Positions 17,678 through 24,426 of a stretch of 47,110 nucleotides of DNA are shown piece by piece. Made by a program: the position numbers and the translations under genes. The notes under the pieces were generated by a model, which was not told the DNA's origin, made no database searches, and saw only the letters and a program-made list of their open reading frames with translations. The stretch is from DATEEG01 sp035525055 (GTDB lineage: Bacteria > Actinomycetota > Acidimicrobiia > Spongiisociales > ZC4RG35). The stretch's first letter is position 1. Each line of letters begins with the position of its first letter. Location of the stretch: contig DATLEZ010000147.1 of NCBI GenBank assembly GCA_035525055.1, forward strand, positions 1 to 47,110, written 5' to 3'.

Positions 17678-19954
17678 ATGGCTGAACGAAGCGGCTTCAG
17701 CGAAGCCCTCCATTATCACGAGTTTCCGATCCCGGGCAAGGTCGCCATCAGGCCTACCAAGCCCACCGCCACCCAAAGCGACCTGGGCCTCGCCTACACG
17801 CCAGGAGTGGCCGAGCCGTGCCTTGTCATCGCCGAAGATCCGGACGCGGCATTTCGGTTCACAAATCGCGGCAACCTGGTGGCAGTTGTCTCCAACGGCA
17901 GTGCTGTGCTCGGCTTGGGGAACATTGGACCTCTGGCTGGAAAGCCGGTTATGGAGGGCAAGGCGGTCCTGTTCAAGCGCTTCGCCGACATCGACGTGTT
18001 CGACCTCGAGATCGACGCCAAGGACCCCGACGACATCATTCGGTTCTGCGAGATGCTCGAACCGACGGTGGGGGGCATCAACCTCGAGGACATCAAGGCA
18101 CCCGATTGCTTCTACATCGAATCGGAGCTGCGCAAGAGGCTGCGGATTCCAGTCTTTCACGACGATCAGCACGGAACCGCCATCATCGCCGCAGCCGCTT
18201 TTCTCAACGCAGCCGAGCTGATCGACAAGAAGGTCGAGGACATGAAGGTCGTTTTCAGTGGTGCCGGCGCCGCCGGCATAGCCACGGCAAGGTTCTTCAT
18301 CGACCTCGGAGTGCGGTTAGAGAACGTCCTGATGGTGGATAGCCATGGAGTCGTGTCCGCTGGCCGGGATGATCTGACCGAAATCAAGCGCGAGTTCGCC
18401 CGCGAGACCGACGCCCGCACTCTGGCCGACGCCCTGGTCGATGCCGACGCTTTCGTCGGGGTATCGGTGAGCGGTGCCGTCACCGAAGGGATGGTCAAAG
18501 CGATGGCCAGGTCCCCTCTGATCTTTGCGCTGGCCAATCCTGATCCCGAGATCACCTACCACGCCGCCCGGGCGGCTCGCCCCGATGCGCTGGTTGCCAC
18601 CGGCCGCAGCGACTTCCCCAATCAGGTCAACAACGTTCTCGGGTTTCCGTTCATTTTCCGGGGGGCACTGGATGTTCGGGCCACCGGTGTCAGCGAGGGG
18701 ATGAAACTGGCCGCTGCCAAAGCACTCGCGGCCCTCGCCCGGGAGCCGGTGCCGGAGTCTGTGCTCAAGGCCTATCAGGTCGATCGGCTTGGATTCGGCC
18801 CCGACTACCTGATACCCAAACCCTTCGACTCCAGGGTCCTGTGGACGGTGGCTCCGGCAGTGGCGGCTGCCGCTTCCGCCGAAGGATTGGCCGGACGTCC
18901 TCTGGCTGACGTCGAGGAGTACGCCGAGGAACTCCGGTCCCGCTTCCAGGCATCACACGGACTCCTTAGCAATGTCACTTCGGCCGCCCGGAATCGCCCG
19001 ATGCGAGTGGTCTATCCGCATGGCGACGACCTCCGGATCATGCGCGCCGCCCGCCGGGTCAAGGACGAAGGGATTGGTTCACCGGTCTTGCTGGGAGATG
19101 TCGGGTTGATCAGAGAAATGGCCGAAGAACTCGGCATCAGCCTCGATGGGATTGAAGTGGTGGACCCCGACAACCAGATCGGGACACTCGACCGTTACGC
19201 CGTGACTCTGGAGGAACTGCGCCGCCACCGAGGCATGACCCTCGACGAGGCTCGGGTGCGGGTCCGCGATCACAACATGTTCGCGGCCCTGATGGTGCGC
19301 GACGGCACCGCCGACGCGGTTCTGGGAGGCCTCACCACCTTCTACCCGGAAACCATCCGGCCCGCTCTCCAGGTTCTGCCGATGGAGACGGGACGCACCA
19401 TCGTCAGCTCGGTCTATGTGGTGGTAGTGAATGGGACTCCGTACTTCTTCACCGACTGCGCCGTCAACATTGAACCCACCGCCGACCAGTTGGCCGAGAT
19501 CGCCGAAGCCGCCGTCGATACGGCCATCGCTCAATTCAACCGTCAGCCCCGCGTGGCGTTTATTACCTACTCCGACTTCGGAAGCGCCGGCGGGGACGAG
19601 CCCGAAAGAGTGCGCGAGGCAGTGAGAGAGTTCCATCGCCGGCGGCCGGAGATTCCAGCCGATGGCGAGATGCAGGCCGACACCGCGGTAGTGCCCGAGC
19701 TGATGAGGCAACGGCGCCCGGCGGGTCCCCTCGATCGGGCTGCCAACGTCCTGGTCTTCCCGAATCTCACGGCTGCCAACGCCTCGTACAAGCTCCTCAA
19801 CCGCCTCGCCGACGCCGAGGTGATCGGCCCGATCCTGTCAGGACTGGGCAAGGCCGTTCACGTTCTCCAGCGGGATGCCGAAGTCTCCGATGTGGTGAAT
19901 CTGACCGCTATCGCGGTGGCCGACGCCCAGCGCAAGGCGTCCATCGACGCCTGA
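17678..19954 (+). CDS. maeB: NADP-dependent malic enzyme, MaeB type (with phosphotransacetylase-like domain)
   Basis: This 758-residue protein has the standard MaeB size. The malic enzyme part (about 1-425) carries DLGLAYTPGVAEPCL, GNIGPLAGKPVMEGKAVLFK, VFHDDQHGTA and the nucleotide loop FSGAGAAGIATARF. It converts malate to pyruvate and CO2. The C-terminal third (about 435-758) is the phosphate acetyl/butyryltransferase-like domain, thought to be regulatory in MaeB. The frame is open 255 bp further upstream, but the family N-terminus (AERSGFSEALHYHEFPIPGK) starts right after the ATG at 17678. Confidence 0.95.
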   Translation: MAERSGFSEALHYHEFPIPGKVAIRPTKPTATQSDLGLAYTPGVAEPCLVIAEDPDAAFRFTNRGNLVAVVSNGSAVLGLGNIGPLAGKPVMEGKAVLFKRFADIDVFDLEIDAKDPDDIIRFCEMLEPTVGGINLEDIKAPDCFYIESELRKRLRIPVFHDDQHGTAIIAAAAFLNAAELIDKKVEDMKVVFSGAGAAGIATARFFIDLGVRLENVLMVDSHGVVSAGRDDLTEIKREFARETDARTLADALVDADAFVGVSVSGAVTEGMVKAMARSPLIFALANPDPEITYHAARAARPDALVATGRSDFPNQVNNVLGFPFIFRGALDVRATGVSEGMKLAAAKALAALAREPVPESVLKAYQVDRLGFGPDYLIPKPFDSRVLWTVAPAVAAAASAEGLAGRPLADVEEYAEELRSRFQASHGLLSNVTSAARNRPMRVVYPHGDDLRIMRAARRVKDEGIGSPVLLGDVGLIREMAEELGISLDGIEVVDPDNQIGTLDRYAVTLEELRRHRGMTLDEARVRVRDHNMFAALMVRDGTADAVLGGLTTFYPETIRPALQVLPMETGRTIVSSVYVVVVNGTPYFFTDCAVNIEPTADQLAEIAEAAVDTAIAQFNRQPRVAFITYSDFGSAGGDEPERVREAVREFHRRRPEIPADGEMQADTAVVPELMRQRRPAGPLDRAANVLVFPNLTAANASYKLLNRLADAEVIGPILSGLGKAVHVLQRDAEVSDVVNLTAIAVADAQRKASIDA

Positions 19955-20010
19955 ACCGACCCGTGGTCGGCGGCGTTTGGTTCCCCGGGTGGCTGGGTAA
20001 CCTTGCCTCA

Positions 20011-20829
20011 ATGTCGGTTTCTTTTGGAGACCTTGTCCGTCGCGGCCGGGAAGAAGCCGGCTTGAGCCAGTCCCGGTTGGCCCTGCTGATCGGTAAATCG
20101 CCCACCACCATCAGGGCCTGGGAGCACGGTCGCACCAATCCGGCTGATCCTGCCGCGGTCGCCGCCGTCGCCGCCGTGCTGGGTCTTGACGAGGCCGAAT
20201 TGCTCGGTCAGGCCGGATTCGAAGTGCCGGCAGCCCGGACCAGACCCAGCGCCCGCCAGGAGCTGAACAACCTGGCCAGCGAACGCACCGAGATGATCGC
20301 TTTGGCGCCCTTTCCGGATGCGCCTGCACACGTAAAACCGGTCAAGCCACCGATTTCGGAGCCCGATCTGTTGGACTCACCGGTATCGATGGAACCGGCA
20401 ACGATGGAACCCGTAGTTGTTGAACCTGCGGCGGAACCAATTTCAGAGGCAAAGGTCGAAGTGAAGCCGGTCACGACAGCTCCCATTCAGATTCCCGTCA
20501 CCCCCGCCGATATTCCCAAACCAAAGGTGAGGATGCCAAGGGTCACCGCTACCAAGACCCGGGAGCCCAAGCCGCGGGTGATAGTCACCCAGCAGGTGGC
20601 ACCCAGCCCAGGTTCAATCGGTCCGAGTGGCCAAGTCGGTTCGAATGGTTACGTGGGGGGCCGCTCGTACCTCGAGGACGAGGTGGAGAAGGATTTCTAC
20701 CGACGGCGAGGGGTGATCACGACCCTGGTCCTGGTCTTCATGGTTATCGTCATCTGGTGGGCCCTTGGCCGCACGGGAGGTGCGATTGGCGACCTCATCG
20801 AAAGCATCGTCGGATTGCTCGACATTTGA
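20011..20829 (+). CDS. HTH (Xre-type) protein with C-terminal membrane helix
   Basis: This 272-residue protein has a helix-turn-helix domain at about 4-66 (FGDLVRRGREEAGLSQSRLA, GKSPTTIRAWEHGRTNP), a long Pro/Glu/Val-rich linker (about 85-215), and one membrane helix near 232-250 (GVITTLVLVFMVIVIWWALG) preceded by RRR. The HTH is therefore cytoplasmic and tethered. The layout resembles RodZ-like proteins, but the HTH reads as a classical DNA-binding one and the extracellular tail is only about 20 residues, so I do not call it RodZ. The ATG at 20011 lacks a Shine-Dalgarno; an in-frame GTG lies at 19963. It precedes an ECF sigma gene by 36 bp. Confidence 0.7.
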   Translation: MSVSFGDLVRRGREEAGLSQSRLALLIGKSPTTIRAWEHGRTNPADPAAVAAVAAVLGLDEAELLGQAGFEVPAARTRPSARQELNNLASERTEMIALAPFPDAPAHVKPVKPPISEPDLLDSPVSMEPATMEPVVVEPAAEPISEAKVEVKPVTTAPIQIPVTPADIPKPKVRMPRVTATKTREPKPRVIVTQQVAPSPGSIGPSGQVGSNGYVGGRSYLEDEVEKDFYRRRGVITTLVLVFMVIVIWWALGRTGGAIGDLIESIVGLLDI

Positions 20830-20830
20830 C

Positions 20831-20856
20831 GAACCGATCCTGCTGGTGATTGCGTA
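20831..20856 (+). promoter_or_regulatory. Possible ECF-type promoter before the sigma gene
   Basis: GAACC at 20831-20835 and CGTA at 20853-20856 are spaced 17 bp apart. This resembles the GAAC/CGT promoters used by many ECF sigma factors. It lies right before the ECF gene start at 20866, which would fit autoregulation and an almost leaderless mRNA. No Shine-Dalgarno is seen. Confidence 0.35.
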
Positions 20857-20865
20857 GGTAGGGCG

Positions 20866-21399
20866 ATGGATTCCGTCCGCATCATGAAGAGGCTCGCCGC
20901 CGGAGATTCCGAGGCGGTGAGGGCGCTCTATCAGCAGTACGGCCGGGCGGTTTTCAGTGTCTGTCTACGTGCTCTGGGCGATCGCACCCTTGCCGAGGAC
21001 GCATCCCAGCAAACCTTTCTCCAGGCCTGGCGGGCGGCCGATACCTTCGATCTGCAGAGAGATCCGGCGCCCTGGCTTTACGCGATTGCCCGCCGGGCCG
21101 CCGTTGACGTCTATCGCCGGGAGCGGCGCCATCGGGTCGATCGGGTCGACGAACCCGACATCGTTGCCCTGCCACCGTCCTTCGAGGGGATGTGGGAGGC
21201 GTGGGAGGTTCGAAACGCGGTCGATCAACTGACGGCCGAGGAGCGCGCCGTTATCGAATCGACCTTCTTCCTGGGCCTCACCCATGAAGAAACAGCCGCC
21301 CGGCTTGGTGTTCCCGTCGGCACCGTCAAAAGCCGGGCCCATCGCGCCCATAGGCGCCTCGCCAACCTGCTTGCCCATGTTCGGGAGGCGACGGCATGA
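20866..21399 (+). CDS. ECF-family sigma factor, SigK-like
   Basis: This 177-residue protein has region 2 at about 20-85 (LYQQYGRAVFSVCLRALGDR, AEDASQQTFLQAWRAADTFD, PWLYAIARRAAVD) and region 4 at about 118-170 (LTAEERAVIESTFFLGLTHE, GVPVGTVKSRAHRAHRRL). It is coupled by ATGA to an anti-sigma-K-type gene, the arrangement of SigK/RskA pairs. The target regulon and signal are unknown. Confidence 0.92.
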   Translation: MDSVRIMKRLAAGDSEAVRALYQQYGRAVFSVCLRALGDRTLAEDASQQTFLQAWRAADTFDLQRDPAPWLYAIARRAAVDVYRRERRHRVDRVDEPDIVALPPSFEGMWEAWEVRNAVDQLTAEERAVIESTFFLGLTHEETAARLGVPVGTVKSRAHRAHRRLANLLAHVREATA

Positions 21400-22043
21400 G
21401 GTGCGAAGAGGCCCGTGCAGCCATGCTCTCCGGAGCCGACATCGAACCGGTTCGCCAGCATCTGGCTATGTGCCAGGTCTGCCGGTCGGAACAACCCATG
21501 TGGGCGAGGCTGAGTTCGACGCTGTCCAGCCATAGCCTGTGGGAGGAGCCTTCCTCGGATCTGTCAGACCGCATCCTGCAGACGGTTCGTGGTCCTGACG
21601 AGCGGGACTATTCCGACAGAAGGGCCCAACCGGAACATCAGCGAACGGCGCTCTTCGCTGGTATTGCAGTCACGCTGCTCATTGCCCTGGCCGGGACCAT
21701 CTTCGCCACGCGTTCTTTGACTGCCGACTGGGAGATGACGCTGGCCACGAGCGAAGAACTCCCGGGGGCGACTGCCATCATCCGCGGTTGGTCGACGGCA
21801 ATGGGAACGCGGATGGTGCTGGACGTCACGGGAATCGAAGACGCCCCCTCCGGGTCGTACTACGAGATCTGGATGACAGCCCCCGACGGGCGTCATATCT
21901 CGGCCGGCACCTTCAGCGGTGCGGGCCGGGTGACCGCCTTCGCCGGCGTACGGAGGGCCGATTACCCCCGAATCTGGATCACTCTGGAAAAAGCCGATGA
22001 CGACCTGGGCCCTTCGCCCGAGACCTACTTCGACACCGCCTGA
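21396..22043 (+). CDS. Anti-sigma factor with RskA-like C-terminal domain
   Basis: This 215-residue protein has a zinc-type N-terminal domain with HLAMCQVC (HxxxCxxC, about 26-33), a membrane helix near 87-106 (LFAGIAVTLLIALAGTIFAT), and an extracytoplasmic domain (about 108-215) with SGSYYEIWMTAPDGRHISAG, matching the anti-sigma-K (RskA) fold. It is expected to hold the upstream sigma factor at the membrane until regulated proteolysis. The ATGA overlap makes the pairing firm. Confidence 0.88.
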   Translation: MRCEEARAAMLSGADIEPVRQHLAMCQVCRSEQPMWARLSSTLSSHSLWEEPSSDLSDRILQTVRGPDERDYSDRRAQPEHQRTALFAGIAVTLLIALAGTIFATRSLTADWEMTLATSEELPGATAIIRGWSTAMGTRMVLDVTGIEDAPSGSYYEIWMTAPDGRHISAGTFSGAGRVTAFAGVRRADYPRIWITLEKADDDLGPSPETYFDTA

Positions 22044-22113
22044 GATCAGGCGAAGACCTCAGACTGAAAATCGGTCCACTTTTCTTCGAGGGCGTGGCAG
22101 AATCGTCGCAACA

Positions 22114-22380
22114 GAGAAAGGAGGTGGTCCGCATTGGGTAAAGCTTTTGGGACTCTGGAGGTGGCCGAGCGCTGAGCGGCGCCGGCCGACTGGCCGCAAA
22201 GGGGCGCCGCTCCCTTCGCAAGAAGGAAGGTGGCGACTCCGACTCGGACCACCGAGCTTCGAAATCCGTTGGTAGGTCCCCCTACGGCAACATGTGATCA
22301 CAGTGATCGCGTGCTGAAGTGTTTCGAGGTTGCTTCTCTGAAGGGGCGTCGTGCTTTCGAGTACGGCGCCCCTTCGGTCT
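22114..22380 (+). ncRNA. Candidate structured RNA or leader with mini-ORF
   Basis: This gene-free stretch is dense with perfect stems: GGTGGTCCG (22123-22131) with CGGACCACC (22245-22253); GAGCGGCGCC (22174-22183) with GGCGCCGCTC (22203-22212), capped by an inner GGCC/GGCC hairpin; CCTTC-GCAA-GAAGG (22213-22226), a GNRA-loop hairpin; and a 13-bp stem with one T-G pair (22340-22352 with 22363-22375), whose loop closes on a TTCG tetraloop. A perfect Shine-Dalgarno, AAAGGAGG (22117-22124), precedes a TTG mini-ORF (22134-22175, 13 codons then TGA). No known RNA family is recognised. It could also be the 3' UTR of the anti-sigma gene or a decayed gene. Confidence 0.4.
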
Positions 22381-22381
22381 A

Positions 22382-22432
22382 AAACGCGTAGCTTTTGTCC
22401 CCTAGCCGATAGGCGGGGGCAAAGGGCTACGC
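22382..22432 (-). terminator. Terminator of the cysteine/cystathionine synthase gene
   Basis: On the minus strand, just past the stop, GCGTAGC...GCTACGC arms (22386-22392 and 22426-22432) extend inward through CAAAG/GGGG pairing with mismatches. GTTTTAG follows, giving a short U-run. It has the form of an intrinsic terminator. Confidence 0.7.
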
Positions 22433-22436
22433 ACTT

Positions 22437-23387
22437 CTATAAGAAGCCGTGTTCTTTCATCCAGGCATCGTTGAAGATCTTGGAGAGGTAGCCCCGACCC
22501 GAGTCGGGGAGGATGACCACCACCAGGTTGTCAGTGTCCTCCCGGGCGACCTGGAGGGCGGCTTCCGCCGCCATCCCGCACGACCCGCCGACGAGGATTC
22601 CTTCCTCTCGAGCCAAACGGCGGGTCATCGCAAACGACTCGGAGTCGCTCACCATGATGAAGCGATCGATCAGGGCCAGGTCGACCGTTTCCGGATAGAA
22701 ATCCTCTCCAACCCCTTCGACCAGATACTGATGGATGGCTTCTGGGCCCGGGGCGGTGTAAATGCTCCCTTCCGGGTCGGCTCCGACTACGACAATGTCC
22801 GGTCGCTGCTCCTTCAGGTAACGCGCCGACCCCGAGATGGTTCCGCCGGTTCCGACTCCTGCCACGAGGACGTCAACAGTCCCGTCGGTTTGTTGCCAGA
22901 TCTCCCGTCCGGTCGTGAGATAGTGAGCAAGAGGGTTGTTGGGGTTCGAGTATTGGTCGGGGCGAAAGGAACCCTCGATCTCGGCGGTCATCCTCGCTGC
23001 CACCCCGTAGTACGAGTCGGGGTGTTCCGGGAGAAGTTCGGTCGGAGTGACGATCACCTCCACCCCGTATGCCCGTAGGAGGTCGATCTTCTCCTTGGAA
23101 ACCTTGTCCGGCACGGTGCAGATCACTCGATAGCCACGGACGGCACCAACCAGCGCCAGTCCGACCCCGGTGTTGCCCGAAGTGGGTTCGATGATGGTTC
23201 CGCCCGGCCCGAGCAGTCCAGCCTGCTCAGCAGCATCGATCATCGAAACGGCGATCCTCTCTTTGACGGAGCCGCCCGGATTGGTGTGCTCGAGTTTGGC
23301 AACCAGATTCCCGGCTGGATGGATCCGTCCGAGCCTCACAAGCGGTGTTCCGCCGATCGCGCCTAAGACATCGTCGTGGATTTCCAT
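22437..23387 (-). CDS. Cystathionine beta-synthase/cysteine synthase, catalytic core only
   Basis: This 316-residue PLP enzyme of fold type II carries NPGGSVKERIAV with the PLP Lys, SGNTGVGLALV, GVGTGGTISG for the cofactor phosphate, and a C-terminus KIFNDAWMKEHGFL. That tail and GADPEGSIY followed by VEGVGEDF closely resemble actinobacterial cystathionine beta-synthases (Rv1077 type) more than O-acetylserine sulfhydrylases, but the tandem CBS regulatory domains that normally follow are missing. The reaction is either serine + homocysteine to cystathionine or cysteine synthesis. A heptamer tract separates it from the divergent ctaA. Confidence 0.85.
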   Translation of the reverse strand: MEIHDDVLGAIGGTPLVRLGRIHPAGNLVAKLEHTNPGGSVKERIAVSMIDAAEQAGLLGPGGTIIEPTSGNTGVGLALVGAVRGYRVICTVPDKVSKEKIDLLRAYGVEVIVTPTELLPEHPDSYYGVAARMTAEIEGSFRPDQYSNPNNPLAHYLTTGREIWQQTDGTVDVLVAGVGTGGTISGSARYLKEQRPDIVVVGADPEGSIYTAPGPEAIHQYLVEGVGEDFYPETVDLALIDRFIMVSDSESFAMTRRLAREEGILVGGSCGMAAEAALQVAREDTDNLVVVILPDSGRGYLSKIFNDAWMKEHGFL

Positions 23388-23408
23388 GAGGCGAGCAGCA
23401 TATGAGGA

Positions 23409-23464
23409 GCCAGACGCCAGACGCCAGACGCCAGACCGTTGGATGTGGGGCGTTGGACTTGGGG
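23409..23464. repeat. Heptamer and 14-mer tract between the synthase gene and ctaA
   Basis: GCCAGAC occurs four times without error (23409-23436). Two 14-bp units, CGTTGGATGTGGGG and CGTTGGACTTGGGG (23437-23464), follow directly, so the period is 7 throughout. The GCCAGAC word reappears inside the kgd gene. Confidence 0.9.
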
Positions 23465-23490
23465 CGTGATCCGGGACCTAACCTCGGGGG

Positions 23491-24426
23491 ATGACCCGTC
23501 TGGTCCGGTTTGGGTGGTTCGTGATCGGCTGGAACGTCGTGACCATTCTGCTCGGGGCCTTGGTGCGAGCCACCCACTCGGGCGCAGGCTGTGGCCGGTC
23601 CTGGCCCACCTGTCAGGGTGAGTTGCTGCCGGAACTGAGCGGCGCCACCACGATCGAGTTCACCCATCGGATCGCCAGCGGCATCGCCCTGGTACTCGTC
23701 GCCGCGCTCGTGGCCGTGGTCTGGCGCTCGGCCGGCCGCGGTCAACCCGCTCGCCGAGCGGCGTTATGGGCGGGGGTCGCGATCGTGGGTGAGGCTCTCA
23801 TCGGGGCCGCGATCGTCTTTTACGAGTGGGTCGCGGACGACAGGTCGATCGCCCGGGTCGTGGCAGTTCCGTTGCACCTGGTCAATACGTTTCTTCTGCT
23901 GGCTGCCTTGACGCTGACTGCCTGGTTTCTGGGAGGAGGCGGACGACTGGTCGCCCGTGGTGGACCGTTTCGTTGGATGCTCGCGGGTGGTGCGGCTCTG
24001 GTGGCAATTGCCGGGACCGGGGCCGTGACCGCCCTGGCCGACACTCTTTTCCCTTCGGAATCTGTTGCCTCCGGTCTGGCGGCGGCCATCACATCCACCG
24101 AACACTTTCTCACCAGGCTGCGTGTGATCCATCCGGCGATGGCGGTCCTCACCGTGTCGGCGGCGGCGTTCGCGACCAGATTGCTACGTGGCCCGGTGTT
24201 GGCCAGGGTTCGCACGCTTCTGATCCTGAGTCTCATGCAGATGGGGTTGGGAGTGCTGACCATCGCCCTGGCCAGCCCTCTGTGGGTCCGCCTTCTTCAC
24301 CTGGCGACTGCCGACTTGATTTGGATCAGCTACGTGTGGCTCGCGGCTCAGACGCTGTCGAGCAAGGTCGACAGCGACTCGGGCGTTTCGACTGGCGCCA
24401 GGCAGGCGAAACCCGTGCACAGGTAG
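23491..24426 (+). CDS. ctaA: Heme A synthase (COX15/CtaA family)
   Basis: This 311-residue membrane protein has eight predicted helices. The first loop is LGALVRATHSGAGCGRSWPT followed by CQGELLP, with the conserved Cys pair, and EFTHRIASG carries a heme-ligand His. A second half repeats the layout with TEHFLTRLRVIHPAMAV and LLHLATADLIW. The family oxidises the heme O methyl group to make heme A for aa3 oxidases. The last 79 bp overlap the 3' end of the convergent yyaL-like gene. The start at 23491 lies 104 bp from the divergent synthase start. Confidence 0.9.
   Translation: MTRLVRFGWFVIGWNVVTILLGALVRATHSGAGCGRSWPTCQGELLPELSGATTIEFTHRIASGIALVLVAALVAVVWRSAGRGQPARRAALWAGVAIVGEALIGAAIVFYEWVADDRSIARVVAVPLHLVNTFLLLAALTLTAWFLGGGGRLVARGGPFRWMLAGGAALVAIAGTGAVTALADTLFPSESVASGLAAAITSTEHFLTRLRVIHPAMAVLTVSAAAFATRLLRGPVLARVRTLLILSLMQMGLGVLTIALASPLWVRLLHLATADLIWISYVWLAAQTLSSKVDSDSGVSTGARQAKPVHR

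Noticed and set aside
17579..18172. Longer minus-strand start for the 100-residue hypothetical
   Set aside because: It would be antisense to the conserved N-terminus of maeB.
22245..22320. SAM-type riboswitch (a CGGCAAC...GTGCTGAA resemblance near 22287-22318)
   Set aside because: Only the short core words match; the other conserved helices are not found and no sulfur gene lies downstream on the plus strand.
22134..22382. Selenoprotein with UGA as selenocysteine
   Set aside because: The stem overlaps the UGA where a bacterial SECIS would begin a little after it, no known selenoprotein motif is seen, and no Sec genes are in the window; kept only as a question.
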